Shown: piece by piece, positions 56,517-63,060 of the stretch
Position numbering within the stretch: the stretch's first letter is position 1
How the letters are laid out: each line of letters opens with the position of its first letter
Assembly: GCF_958295425.1 (NCBI RefSeq)
Contig: NC_081139.1
Location: 25,774,888-25,838,887, forward strand
DNA from: Solea solea
Lineage: Eukaryota > Chordata > Actinopteri > Pleuronectiformes > Soleidae
Length of the DNA stretch: 64,000 nt
Direction of reading: 5' to 3'
Notes under the pieces: generated by a model
The model's database searches: none
The model's input: the letters and a program-made list of their open reading frames with translations, nothing else
What the model was told of the DNA's origin: nothing
Position numbers and translations under genes: made by a program

Positions 56517-59500
56517 AAAGTAGTATAATATTATAGACATTTCTTTATTTATCTTCCATTTTGGAGTTCAAACATTAGCCAAAGCTGCTATTCACACATG
56601 CAGCCACAGCTCAACTTTGTGAATTTGGGCCTTGGTGGTCAAATCTAGTCATTCTTCTTCCTTAACCGGGTCCCAAAAATATCTCCTTTTTCCATTTCCA
56701 TTCCGTAACCTTCAGTAAAGAATTTGATCCAACATTTCTAAATCAAATGTTAATATAATCAAATAAATGAGGATAAAGTGGTAGGAGGTGGATGGATGGA
56801 CATGAAATTATATTAATTATACTAAAATTTGAGATTTTTAATACATTTTTTTTAATTTGGCTTCTCCCTCTCTAGGGGTTGTTTTTCAGTGATCCGCATA
56901 TTTGATTTGGGGCTGCCCATGAGTGAAATTCATCTAATACAAACATTTTCAGTTTCTGTTAATTATATTTCCTTTGAACATACAGTAGTTGTGAATAGTG
57001 AAATAAACTTTCACTGTCCCCATAAAGTCAACCATAGCGTGTCGCTTTGAACCAGCATGCATGCTTGTTCTCAGTGAAAACATGGGTGCCAAAGAGCAGT
57101 ATATCTTATTTGTGGCTATTATTATTATATATCATCCGCAAACTTGAGTAGCTTTACCTTACCTGGTGGGTGGAGGTGCAGCTGTTTGTATACAGGGAGA
57201 TAAGTGAAGGAGGAAGAATGCAGGCTTGGGGGGAGCCAGTGATGATGGTCCTGCTGTGATGTTGTCCCAGCTTCACTTGCTGCTTCCTGTCAAATAGAAG
57301 TCTGTGATCCACCTGGGCATGTTCAGCTGGGAGAGCTTTTCATGTAGCAGTATTAAAAACAGGGTCCTGGCATAGGTTCCTGCTGAGTCCAGATGCGCCA
57401 GGATGAAGTGGAGGGCTAGGTTAACAGCATTGGCTCTGTAGCAGAGGGTCTGTGATGGTTTTGAGGGTTCTCAAAGGACTTGATCACCACAGAGGTCAGG
57501 GCGACAGGCCTGTAGTCGTTCAATCCTGTGATCCGGAGACCCTTTCATACAGAGCCAGGGTGTGTCTGCCCTCACCTCTCCCCTTCTGCTGCTGCATACT
57601 GTGGGAGAGAAACGTGATGTACGCTTGTGTGATTTCCATATTGCTTAGCATTGTTCTCGCCCCGGTTGGAACAAGAACCGTTCTGCATATTCTTTGCAAG
57701 AAATTGCAATGTGTGCGTGGGATTTCTCCGGGTTCAGTCCACAAACATGCACTATGGGGATTAGACTGACTGGTCACTCTAAATTACAGAGTGCACCAAC
57801 ACACACATTTCATACTTTACATGCACAAATATATATCACTGGTGTTTTATTGTTAGGCCTGGTCACCCTCTCCTTTCAATGATTTAACTTAGCACAGCAT
57901 CACATATTGAGTTGAGTATAGAGGCAGCTGCAGCTTCCTCAGCATGACATATGGCTTTTTTCTTCCCTGGAGTAATAAAGTACATCTGCACAAATACAGT
58001 GACATTTAAGTCATTTTTATTTTAGGTTTTAGATATTTTAATTTAAGCATAATTTCCAAGTCTGAAAATGTCACCAGCTACTATGTGTGTGGTGTTTCTG
58101 AGGTGTGGTGCACCGTCGGATTGCAGTCCTGTCAAGAAATGAAAGAAATGTCACAGTGAACCAGGTCTGGCATATGTTTGCTGTGTGCGGTTCTTCTTTA
58201 TCCAGCAAGATTTTAATTATTCTCCTACTGCTGCATCTATCCATCTGCTGTTTTATTTTAATAAAAACGTGGAATAAAAAAAAGTAAATACTCTTGCCAC
58301 CAGTTTCTTGCTGCAGTTAGTGCTTCAGTTGGTCTTGTTTTGGGGTTTGGGTGCTTCAGGACGTGAGTCACCGTGACACAGTTTGTCCATTGTCCAGCTG
58401 GTGTGTGGTCACAGCTGGTTAACTCTCAGTAAATCATGGACTCAGACTAGATTTACCAAGCACTGCACAGCAAGGTTAGCGCTGCAATTCTTTACATTAC
58501 ACTGCTAACGCTATGCTAATGTGACACTTACACTTCCAGTGACAACAACTCTATCTTTAGCCGGTAGACTCAGAGTTGAATGTTTGACACAAAGCCAGAT
58601 TATGTCCATCCGTTTCCCTCCAGGCTCTTGTACATTTTCAGTGACTCTCTGGAGTAAGATGAACTGAAGTTGATCAGGAAGTGTCAGGATACTGCAAGTC
58701 TGGAATAATCTCCAACTGTTTCCATACTAGTGCACACACTGGGGCTTAATAAGGTTTGGATTATCTGTATTAAGATTGCCACCAATGATGAGAAGCCTTG
58801 TTTTTCCAGTGAGGGAGATGCTGCCCAACACCATCACACTGTCTCCACCAAAAGCTGTTACCCCATCGGTGCAGCAATCAGCATATTGTTATCCACGTTT
58901 TCTCCACATTTTGACCCTATGATCAAACTGCCGTGAGCAGAATCTGAACCCATAGCACCCGCAGTGCCAGAAGCACAAAACAAGAGTCAATAGCAGAATA
59001 AGGTGTTTGGCATTGACAGAGAAGAGTTGGCGAGTTTTTCATGGGTGCAACTCACATACTCCACTCTGCTGCTCAACCCACACATGCATTTTCCTTACAA
59101 AAGTGGCAATAAAGGGAAGAAAATAAAAGTTATCCAACGGTATCAGAGTAATTACCGAGGCACATTGTGATAACAAAGAAATAATCAACCAAACACAAAT
59201 GTCCTTACTTTTAGAAGACAGAATTATCTGGCAGTGTGCCTATAAAGAAAGCAGAAACCTCACACTACATTCTTCTTTATTTTTCAAACCAACATATTTA
59301 TTCAAGGCCCACAGTTGGAGTGTTTGTTCTCGTCCAGATGAGAATTCAGTGTGAATGTAATAAATGACAAAAACGCCACGTCATTTTCTGTGATTGATTT
59401 TTAACGTGTAATGTTGTGATGGACTTTTCAGTAACAGACACAAAACATTCACTCACAAAGCTCATTTTAATAAAGAGCAAGGCTTCATCTCCATATTTTC

Positions 59501-60619
59501 ATTCCAAGAAGCCAGGGATGTAATTTAGATCACTCTGAAGCCTGATTTGAATGTCATTAGTTATTCTCTCCACTATCACTACCAGAGCACTCAAACGTGT
59601 CCAGTTCATTTTACAGTCTAAAAATGACAGGATGATGCTTTCGCAGCTAGTGCCTATGACAAGTGAATGGTTTTTTTTTTTTAAATAACAACCATGGGGG
59701 GTCACATGTTTTCATTGTCACTCAAAGCTATATGTTATAATTAGTTTGTTTAACACCGGCCTGCATTAAGGATGTGTTAAATACAGACATATAATGAATG
59801 GTCACAATTATAAGAAATTCTTAGCTTAATGAAATAAAACAAGACTCATTTTAAATAAACATTTCTTTTATAAAAGCATTACTTTGCTTGTGATAAATAC
59901 AACTTACTCAAATTTTGTCCAGTTTTGTCTAATTTGGGGCCTGTTTTTCCTCATTTTAAATAACATGACAGTCTGAAAGTGGCTGTAGTTTTAAAAACTA
60001 GTTTTAATTATTCTAGCCATTCTATTCTTTTTTTCCCTAATACAATTTAAGATTAATTGGCTTATTTATAGTGGTGCAGTTTTTGCAGCGTACCCTTTCT
60101 AACATTGTTGGAAAATTACTGGTGTACCTGTGACCCCCTTCGGACTAGACACTTTGTTTATTTATTTATTCACTATCTGCACCTTATCGTTTATATATAT
60201 ATTTAAAAATAGACCGGACCTCTGGACACCTTATTTATTCACTCTTGTTGAATGTATGTTAAGTTATGTTGATGTCTACGTTTCATGTACAGCGTGTGTT
60301 TGAAAAAACCGGAGTCAAATTCCTTGTATGTGTTACATACTTGGCCAATAAAGTTGATTCTGATTCTGATTCTGACTTAACATAAAATCTGCTCTAACTT
60401 ATTACATTGACTTTGTTTAAATGTACAAATCTGTATAAAACAACACGTTAATGAAGATGTATATGTATATGTTTAAAGACCAGTGGATTTTTGTTTATTT
60501 CCTTACAGATCTGGTACTACACCAATGGGATCCTCCGTGAAGCAGGCTTTGATGCGAACATCATCCCCTACATCACACTGAGCACCGGGGCCATAGAGAC
60601 CTTGGCTGCCATTATCTCA
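21545..60619 (+). CDS. slc2a9: slc2a9 (GLUT9) facilitative hexose/urate transporter, 5' eight coding exons
   Basis: Membrane uniporter of the SLC2 class II group. Mammalian GLUT9 carries urate and hexoses; the fish substrate is not shown by sequence. Exons 21545-21604, 23246-23344, 32220-32380, 34460-34584, 34983-35128, 44639-44771, 56187-56374 and 60509-60619 join in phase to 341 codons, TM1 to about TM8 of 12. Visible hallmarks: [16 protein letters not shown] in TM1, sequon NTT (Asn60) in the first outer loop, GRK (106-108), GR (140-141) and [14 protein letters not shown] (156-169), PESPRYLL (223-230), YQLCGLNA then IWYYTN (297-310). The NAI motif (303-305) is typical of fructose/urate-competent class II members. 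[12 protein letters not shown] matches human GLUT9. The paralogues GLUT5/7/11/15 are less likely because of these blocks and the wdr1 neighbour. The remaining C-terminal exons lie past 64000. Confidence 0.95.
22100..22278 (+). mobile_element. LINE 3' end with (CTTAT)n tail
   Basis: Contains CTGCTGTAACATGTAAATTT, then CCCCACTGCGGGACAAATAA, and ends in five CTTAT/TTATC units. This is a recurrent fish LINE 3' UTR. A second decayed copy sits at 38600-38710. Confidence 0.6.
22700..22745 (-). mobile_element. LINE 3' tail fragment
   Basis: The minus strand reads ATAAAGTTGATTGTGATTCT followed by GATTCTG, matching the terminal part of the element at 60085-60376. Confidence 0.5.
22984..23087 (-). pseudogene. 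LINE reverse transcriptase fragment
   Basis: The minus strand reads [20 protein letters not shown] then [13 protein letters not shown]. SGVPQGSxLGPLLF is RT motif B. Only about 34 codons remain, in slc2a9 intron 1 antisense to the gene. Confidence 0.75.
23246..23344 (+). CDS. slc2a9: slc2a9 coding exon 2 (TM1)
   Basis: Acceptor GACTGCAG (23238-23245), donor GTGAGT (23345). The exon has 33 codons, phase 0 at both ends: [20 protein letters not shown] then [13 protein letters not shown]. It matches human GLUT9 [16 protein letters not shown] and forms TM1. Confidence 0.97.
24110..24330 (-). pseudogene. LINE reverse transcriptase fragment
   Basis: The minus strand reads [20 protein letters not shown] then [30 protein letters not shown] is RT motif B. 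The catalytic YADD that should follow HCY is replaced by an unrelated stretch containing palindromic CTTTATACAG, so the active site is destroyed. It lies in slc2a9 intron 2, antisense. The frame resembles L2/CR1/Rex-type fish LINEs. Confidence 0.8.
24718..24785 (+). repeat. SINE 3' end
   Basis: Reads GCCTTGAGTGGTCATCAAAA, then CTAGAAAGTGCCATATAAAT, then ACAAACCATTTACCAT, the 3' body of a common fish tRNA-SINE. Confidence 0.6.
24810..24848. repeat. (TG)n microsatellite
   Basis: About 19 uninterrupted TG units in slc2a9 intron 2. Confidence 0.95.
25258..25745 (-). pseudogene. L1-clade LINE ORF2 relic (post-RT region)
   Basis: One minus-strand frame with three internal stops reads [40 protein letters not shown] and then, after the stops, [14 protein letters not shown]. 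It continues [20 protein letters not shown] and [38 protein letters not shown] and GG-ALP-L-DYYxAAQL are typical of L1/Tx1-type ORF2 proteins downstream of the RT palm. It is in slc2a9 intron 2, antisense, directly beside a second LINE relic. Confidence 0.8.
25867..26815 (-). pseudogene. RLE-type non-LTR retrotransposon relic with internal deletion
   Basis: A single minus-strand frame runs from [20 protein letters not shown] through [20 protein letters not shown] and [10 protein letters not shown] to an in-frame TAA (26179-26181). It then resumes in the same frame with [37 protein letters not shown] and [14 protein letters not shown], stop at 25867. RPD plus LLELTVP fits the PD-(D/E) core of the restriction-like endonuclease of early-branching LINEs. 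The segment that normally carries a CCHC finger between KVSQAGI and VRTGEKP is missing. The 3' untranslated part probably extends to about 25805. Clade (NeSL/Utopia/R2-like) not resolved. Confidence 0.8.
26940..28030. other. slc2a9 intron 2, no feature recognised
   Basis: Single-copy-looking AT-rich intron without conserved frames or clear repeats. Confidence 0.5.
28035..28240 (+). repeat. tRNA-derived SINE, nearly complete
   Basis: A tRNA-like head (GATGGTAGCTCAGTGATAAG) is followed by the body motif GAGTGAATGGCAAAACTGTA and the 3' block GTAAAGCGGCTCGGAGTGGT. Its order matches the copies at 42122 and 20597. Confidence 0.6.
28245..29815. other. slc2a9 intron 2, no gene seen
   Basis: Contains a (GT)n run at 29675-29699. 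Frames of 68-120 codons here show no recognisable family. Confidence 0.5.
29828..30441 (+). mobile_element. non-autonomous hAT element, about 614 bp, with BED-finger remnant
   Basis: The left end CAGCCTTTTCCAAACT pairs with the reverse complement of the right end, CAGTGGTTTCCAAACT. The flanks CATTAATC (29820-29827) and CATTAACA (30442-30449) agree at six of eight bases, as for an old 8-bp hAT target duplication. Inside, a plus-strand frame reads [20 protein letters not shown] (around 30111-30170), resembling the CxxC start of the BED zinc finger of SCAND3/ZBED-like hAT transposases. It looks like a deletion derivative of an autonomous hAT. In slc2a9 intron 2. Confidence 0.7.
30603..30795. repeat. 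dispersed repeat shared with 19645-19800
   Basis: Shares CCCTGATCTTGCAAGGCTG, ACAACACATT and GCTGTGAAATTAG in the same order as 19670-19775. The family was not identified. Confidence 0.55.
31590..31745 (+). repeat. dispersed fish repeat (TAAAGGTACAGTGTGTAA type)
   Basis: Starts TTAAAGGTACAGTGTGTAAA and continues TGGTGAAGTTTCATGTTGCA, a repeat start I recall as common in percomorph fish. A shorter piece beginning TAGGTCCAGTGTGTAAGAAT is at 41243-41300. Confidence 0.5.
32220..32380 (+). CDS. slc2a9: slc2a9 coding exon 3 (first outer loop, TM2)
   Basis: Acceptor TGTTGCAG (32212-32219), donor GTGTGT (32381). It encodes [20 protein letters not shown] then [20 protein letters not shown] and [12 protein letters not shown], leaving AG for the next codon (Arg). 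NTT is the exofacial glycosylation sequon (human NES). It also starts the GRK motif of the TM2-TM3 loop. Confidence 0.97.
32596..32925 (+). promoter_or_regulatory. promoter-like cassette with ZNF143-type motif and splice donors
   Basis: The reverse complement of 32602-32623 reads AACTACACTTCCCAGCATGC, an excellent fit to the ZNF143/THAP11 motif ACTACAnnTCCCAGnATGC. A less AT-rich 300 bp follows, with donor-like AAAGGTAAGA at about 32677-32686. A second ATG-containing stretch, GTCAAGAATGACCAAAG, is followed by GTAAAC (32920). This looks like a promoter plus first exon, perhaps carried in by a transposable element, inside slc2a9 intron 3. Transcription is not shown. Confidence 0.4.
32942..33007 (+). 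repeat. 66-bp repeat, left copy of a perfect inverted pair
   Basis: Exact reverse complement of 35731-35796, 66 of 66 bases by direct comparison. It contains the near-palindrome GCCCCCGGTACAGGGGGC. Identity stops at the same bases in both copies. It lies in slc2a9 intron 3; its partner is in intron 5. Origin unknown. Confidence 0.97.
33234..33292. repeat. (TA)n microsatellite
   Basis: About 20 TA units, then TATG-type interruptions. Confidence 0.95.
34460..34584 (+). CDS. slc2a9: slc2a9 coding exon 4 (TM3, start of TM4)
   Basis: Acceptor TGACTGCAG (34451-34459), donor GTAAGA (34585). It completes Arg107 and encodes [20 protein letters not shown] then [20 protein letters not shown], leaving G of a Gly codon. 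IIGRLIMG is the conserved GR of TM4. Confidence 0.97.
34868..34945 (+). repeat. SINE 3' end
   Basis: Reads GGTTTTGAGTGATCATCAAG then ATATAAATACAGATCATA, the 3' body of the tRNA-SINE also seen at 24718. It ends about 38 bases before exon 5. Confidence 0.5.
34983..35128 (+). CDS. slc2a9: slc2a9 coding exon 5 (TM4-TM5)
   Basis: Acceptor GTTTCTCAG (34974-34982), donor GTTAGT (35129). It completes Gly149 and encodes [20 protein letters not shown] then [20 protein letters not shown] and GLPELLGQ, leaving in phase 0. [11 protein letters not shown] matches the sugar-porter signature (human PMYLSEISPKEIRG). Confidence 0.97.
35300..35371 (+). repeat. V-SINE 3' end fragment
   Basis: GGCCCCTCATGACCCTCATG, then TGGAGGATAAAGTGGTAGAC and a (TGAG)n tail match the end of the intact V-SINE at 61226-61605. 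Confidence 0.55.
35731..35796 (-). repeat. 66-bp repeat, right copy of a perfect inverted pair
   Basis: Exact reverse complement of 32942-33007. The two copies bracket slc2a9 exons 4 and 5 with 2723 bases between them. Confidence 0.97.
36667..36701. repeat. (AC)n microsatellite
   Basis: About 17 AC units in slc2a9 intron 5. Confidence 0.95.
36710..38590. other. slc2a9 intron 5, no gene seen
   Basis: No conserved coding block. Frames of up to 114 codons (37278-37622, minus) show no recognisable family, splice context or repeat. Confidence 0.5.
38952..38982. other. 31-bp perfect palindrome with AATAAA on both strands
   Basis: AGTTTTATTGGTCTT (38952-38966), a central A, and AAGACCAATAAAACT (38968-38982) form perfect 15-bp arms around one base. 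Each strand carries AATAAA. A 14-bp palindrome AGACAAATTTGTCT lies about 65 bp to the left. Confidence 0.9.
40465..40700 (+). pseudogene. LINE C-terminal relic (RTE/BovB-like)
   Basis: The plus-strand frame reads [19 protein letters not shown], matching the RRGMKVSRSKTEYLCVNE block downstream of RT in a common fish LINE. 40630-40690 reads [13 protein letters not shown], a stop, EAKS, close to that family's C-terminal end. The middle is lost. It is sense relative to slc2a9. Confidence 0.6.
41428..41522. repeat. (TTA)n / (ATA)n inverted microsatellite
   Basis: (GTTATTATT) and (TTA)n pass through ATGATAATGATAATA into (ATA)n, so the two halves are partly reverse complementary and can form a long AT hairpin. 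Confidence 0.9.
42122..42265 (+). repeat. tRNA-SINE body and 3' end
   Basis: GTCAAGACACTTAACCTCAC, then GTGAGTGAATGGGACTAGAA, then AGTGCTTTATAAATACTGAC. The head is missing. Confidence 0.6.
42270..44635. other. slc2a9 intron 5, little recognised
   Basis: TACAGTACTGTGCAGAAGTC at 43829-43848 resembles a terminal repeat of Tc1/mariner-like fish elements, but no partner end or transposase frame was found. GCATTATGGGAAAT near 42804 is a weak ZNF143-like half site. Confidence 0.4.
44639..44771 (+). CDS. slc2a9: slc2a9 coding exon 6 (TM6, PESPR loop)
   Basis: Acceptor TGTGTGCAG (44630-44638), donor GTATTG (44772, weaker than its neighbours). It encodes [40 protein letters not shown] and GAER plus one base. 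PESPRYLL marks the start of the large cytosolic loop (human PDSPRYLL). Confidence 0.96.
44862..44960 (-). mobile_element. LINE 3' tail fragment
   Basis: (TTCAG)n, then TTATATTTTATTGCCAAGGT on the plus strand, read as a minus-strand element ending ACCTTGGCAATAAAATAT with a short tandem tail. Confidence 0.4.
45000..47320. other. slc2a9 intron 6, no gene seen
   Basis: Frames up to 123 codons without recognisable homology. A C-run at 46189-46196 and short (AAT)n runs near 46540 and 46635 are the only simple features. Confidence 0.5.
47333..48467. mobile_element. non-autonomous hAT element, 1135 bp, perfect 8-bp target duplication
   Basis: The left end CAGTGCCGGCCCTGAG and the reverse complement of the right end, CAGAGCCGGCCCTGGG, agree at 14 of 16 bases. 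GTCAAAGG directly flanks both sides (47325-47332 and 48468-48475), the exact 8-bp duplication expected of hAT transposition. Subterminal GGTGCCCTAGGC / GGCGCCCC blocks repeat in inverted order. No transposase frame was found. The interior holds two near-identical copies of AGCACCTGATGCTGTGTCA (47539 and 47586), AT-rich DNA and a T-run. In slc2a9 intron 6. Confidence 0.9.
48772..48835 (+). mobile_element. solo hAT-like terminus
   Basis: CAGTGGTTCTCAAAGTGGGG, then TTCGAGGATCTCTGGGGATC, a typical hAT left end. No right end was found. Confidence 0.45.
49777..50895 (+). repeat. 36-bp minisatellite, 31 units, open in several frames
   Basis: Thirty-one 36-bp units in slc2a9 intron 6. The unit length is a multiple of three and contains no stop in five of six frames, so long repetitive open frames appear: [12 protein letters not shown] or [12 protein letters not shown] units on the plus strand, [12 protein letters not shown] and similar on the minus strand. 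The first unit and units 14, 22 and 27 are variants. No splice context, signal peptide or homologue supports translation; a downstream TAA/TGA ends the frames within 150 bases. I call it non-coding. Confidence 0.95.
50960..54120. other. slc2a9 intron 6, no gene seen
   Basis: AT-rich. 53560-53636 resembles a hAT right end in decay (AAAAAGTTTGGACACCCC). 52850-53090 has no recognisable content. Confidence 0.45.
54124..54418 (-). repeat. V-SINE, 5'-truncated
   Basis: The minus strand reads CTGCATGGAGTTTGCATGTT, CTCCCCATGTGTGCGTGGGT, the CCGGCTTCCTCC block and the 3' part ending GAGGATAAAGCCGTAGAAAA. It lacks the tRNA head; the break abuts a (TA)n tract directly. Confidence 0.85.
54419..54563. 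repeat. (TA)n/(TATG)n tract at V-SINE break
   Basis: ATATAC/ATGTAT dinucleotide-rich tract starting at the V-SINE truncation point. Confidence 0.95.
54578..54650. repeat. short tandem repeat, about 20-bp unit x 3
   Basis: Three copies of a unit around TGTATACACACAAAYRCT in tandem. Confidence 0.8.
55705..55870 (-). repeat. V-SINE 3' portion
   Basis: The reverse complement shows GATGGACAGGCAACCTGTCC, CACCTCGCC, AGCTGGGACTGGCACCAGCA and GGAGGATAAAGCAGTAGACG, the 3' half of the family. Confidence 0.7.
56187..56374 (+). CDS. slc2a9: slc2a9 coding exon 7 (cytosolic loop, TM7)
   Basis: Acceptor TTATGTCAG (56178-56186), donor GTAAGC (56375). It completes Ala242 and encodes [40 protein letters not shown] and [20 protein letters not shown] then NA. 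It aligns with human FLGKADVSQEVEEV and [12 protein letters not shown]. The last two residues begin the NAI motif. Confidence 0.97.
56436..56515. repeat. (TA)n(TG)n microsatellite
   Basis: TATG units, then (TA)n, then (TG)n, starting 62 bases after exon 7. Confidence 0.95.
57110..57545 (-). pseudogene. LINE reverse transcriptase relic (L2-like)
   Basis: The minus strand reads [18 protein letters not shown] (RT motif 2), then with frameshifts [39 protein letters not shown] and [25 protein letters not shown] and FADD are the order seen in L2/CR1-type fish LINEs. Stops and frameshifts throughout. In slc2a9 intron 7, antisense. Confidence 0.75.
57648..57800 (+). repeat. V-SINE fragment (decayed)
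   Basis: CTCGCCCCGGTTGGAACAAG, then GTGCGTGGGATTTCTCCGGG, then CAGTCCACAAACATGCACTA follow the order of the intact copy at 61226. Confidence 0.65.
57900..60080. other. slc2a9 intron 7, no gene seen
   Basis: No recognised coding or repeat content. Confidence 0.5.
60085..60376 (+). mobile_element. LINE 3' UTR with (TGATTC)n tail
   Basis: Contains ACTAGACACTTTGTTTATTT, GTCAAATTCCTTGTATGTGT, CTTGGCCAATAAAGTTGATT and three TGATTC units. This is a common fish LINE 3' end. The tandem tail stops about 130 bases before exon 8. Confidence 0.65.
60509..60619 (+). CDS. slc2a9: slc2a9 coding exon 8 (TM7 end, TM8)
   Basis: Acceptor TTCCTTACAG (60499-60508), donor GTAAGT (60620). The exon has 37 codons, phase 0 at both ends: [20 protein letters not shown] then [17 protein letters not shown]. 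Human GLUT9 has IWFYTN and YVTLSTGGIETLAAVFS. Ile305 completes NAI. No further exon was found up to 64000. Confidence 0.97.
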
Positions 60620-61214
60620 GTAAGTTGTGTTCAGAATTCTTGTTTATGTCAAAGGATAGAGAGTACAGGCCTGCTCAATGGGTTTTTCACTTTGTCCTGC
60701 TGCTAGACTTTTCTTTTTCCAATGGGAAACTAAAGTTTGGATCTCTTTATAAATGCCCTGTCTAAGTGGAAACTGTTTCATTGCAAAACAAACTTAAAAC
60801 AACTTCAAACATTGTTAAGTCATTGTAGACTTCGGTGGGTATAGATATTTAGAAAGATTGAGCTGTTTGATGCTGGTTCTTTGTGCAGGGGGCGTGCACA
60901 ACTCTGCTTTCGACGTGATTGTTTCTGGTAAGGCTTGGAGCTTGTTTTGGTTTATTCTCTTTATGATAACTTTTATTTTCTTCCCTTAAGCATGGATCAT
61001 TCTGTCTCTGTTTCTGTGATTGTATACATTGTAATGTATATGCCACGCACAGGCCTTCAGCATTTTGAGTTGTTTTTGGCTGTTTCGTGTTGATGAAGTC
61101 ATGTTTTGAAAAAAAAAACAACAAAAAAAAGATTGTACAGAGAGACTTAGCAGTTGCTAATGGAATTAATATTCACATGATCAGTTTTGTTTTATTACAG
61201 TAATTAGAATAATT

Positions 61215-61616
61215 ACATCTTATCTGGGCCACACGGTGGTGTAGTGGTTAGCACTCTCGCCTTGCAGCGAGAAGACCCGGGTTCGAGCCCCGGTTGGAAC
61301 AAGGGCCTTTCTGCATGGAGTTTGCATGTTCTCCCCGTGTGTGCGTGGGTTCTCTCCGGGTTCTCCGGCTTCCTCCCACAGTCCAAAAACATGCAATGTG
61401 GGGATAGGTAAATTGAACACTCTAAATTGACCATAGGAGTGAGTGTGAGAGTGAATGGTTGTTTGTCTCTATCTGTGTGTGGCCCTGCGATGGACTGGCG
61501 AACTGTCCAGGGTGTACCCCGCCTATCGCCCGATGTAGCTGAGATTGGCACAGCACCCCCCGCGACCCTCTGGTGGAGGATAGAGCGGTAGATGATGACT
61601 GACTGACATCTTATCT
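61215..61616 (+). repeat. full-length V-SINE with 11-bp target duplications
   Basis: The element spans 61226-61605 (380 bp) and is flanked by perfect ACATCTTATCT copies (61215-61225 and 61606-61616). The tRNA-like head has a Pol III B box GGTTCGAGCCC (61280-61290). The central V domain (TTTGCATGTTCTCCCCGTGT, CTCCGGCTTCCTCCCACAGT) is intact, as is the LINE-like 3' part ending in (TGAC)n. This is the reference copy for the other V-SINE pieces here. Confidence 0.95.
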
Positions 61617-62539
61617 GTCATTTAAATACTCTCATATCCTCGTTGTTTATTAGCAGTCACAGGTTTAGTTTGACCATTAACCTCAGGTTAAAATCTGAAG
61701 ATTAGTGCTACCCCAGACCAGTGATGTGCTGGGCTGTCTAATGACTGTAATTAGACCTACTTGTAATGCTTGTTGGTGTGGAGGAAACTCCTGAGTGAAA
61801 GATACAAACTCGAGATAACTTGAGCGGAATTATGAAAAAGGGAAAGCTGTCAGCAGGAGTTCAGTCCTTCTCTGGCCTCGATGGCTGCAAACACAACATA
61901 TTAATGTAAGGCAACATAAGCCAGCAGGATATAGTGCAGGTTGGTGTGCATGTGGCACTAATGCTCCACACAAGTACTCTCTGCAAACCTACTGCTGCAA
62001 AGAAACCTAAAATAAAGAAAGAGTCTGACAGTAAACACATGGATACACATCTTTCTCAGCAGAGAGTTTCAGAGATGGAAACTCTCTGAGACAGAGAGGT
62101 GTGATCACCAAGCATGAGTATTTCAATCACCTGTGGATGAAACAGGTTTTGCATGGCTTCAATGTGTGATTCCTGAGAGCAATGTTAGATTTGAACTATC
62201 TGGCATAGTGCCGAATGATTTCAGGTTTTGTCAGGACCTGAGGGGATATGTCACACCCTGATGACGCTTTTTAATTCCAATTTCAAACTGCTCCAAATGA
62301 CTTAATTCCGGAAAAGTCGAGGGGTGTGAGGCTATAGATAATTCACCTGTTTGCTGTGCTGAATCGTTTTAGTCGTGCCATACTCAGGATTCAGTGCTAC
62401 TGACTCAGATTAAATGTAGACTTGAGCAGCATTAACAGACACAAAGCAGAATTCACCACGGTCAGTCATTGCCAATATATAATGAGCACACTTTTATGGA
62501 GGTATTAATGTTTCTTTCTTTCTTCTTCTTACGTCTTCT

Positions 62540-62798
62540 CTCTTTCGCGGTCGCCACAGCGGATCATCTACCTCCATCTAGGACTCTCTTACTTTATCTC
62601 CCAACAGTTCAACCTAAGCTGTCCCTCGAATATGCTGATTTCTAGTCCTGTCCATCCTGGTCACTCGGCATCTTCAGCTCTGACACCTCCAGCTCTGCCT
62701 CCTGTCTTTCAGACAGATCCACTTTCTCCAAGCCATACATCATAGCATCATAGTCTCACTGCCATCTTGTAGACTTTCCACATCAGTGAACATTGTGA
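62540..62798 (-). pseudogene. LINE relic (RTE/BovB-like post-RT region)
   Basis: The minus strand reads MMYGLEKVDLSERQEAELEV then SELKM. After a one-base shift it continues VTRMDRTRNQHIRGTA, a stop, VELLGDKVRES. This matches the recurrent fish LINE block LKMLRFSLGVTRMDRIRNEY. In slc2a9 intron 8, antisense. Confidence 0.85.
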
Positions 62799-62842
62799 AC
62801 TTTTTCTTCTTCTTCTTCTTCTTCTTCTTCTTCTTCTTCTTC
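62799..62842. repeat. (TTC)n microsatellite
   Basis: About 14 TTC units adjoining the LINE relic. Confidence 0.95.
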
Positions 62843-62971
62843 ATCAACTCTTGTGCACTTTGTGTTTTGGTTGGTTGACTCTAGGTGTTAAAACTCCTCC
62901 GCGTTCTCTACCAATACTCTTCCAATCATCATCGTACCACCTGTCTCACTGTCATTCACACACAGGTATTC

Positions 62972-63060
62972 TCTAGTCCAGGGATATTCAACTAAAATTC
63001 TATTAGGTCCACTTACAGAAAATTTCCTCAAGCAAAGGTCCGGAACATCATAATGTCTAA
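62972..63060 (+). mobile_element. solo hAT-like terminus
   Basis: CAGGGATATTCAACTAAAAT, then TAGGTCCACTTACAGAAAAT, is a known hAT-type start. No partner end is seen before 64000. Confidence 0.4.

Noticed and set aside
21545..60619. Assignment to another class II transporter (GLUT5, GLUT11 or GLUT15)
   Set aside because: [42 protein letters not shown] and the wdr1 neighbour all favour GLUT9. A tree with the full protein would settle the remaining doubt.
61226..61310. tRNA gene
   Set aside because: The tRNA-like head with A and B boxes continues into the V-SINE body with target duplications, so it is a SINE promoter and not a tRNA.
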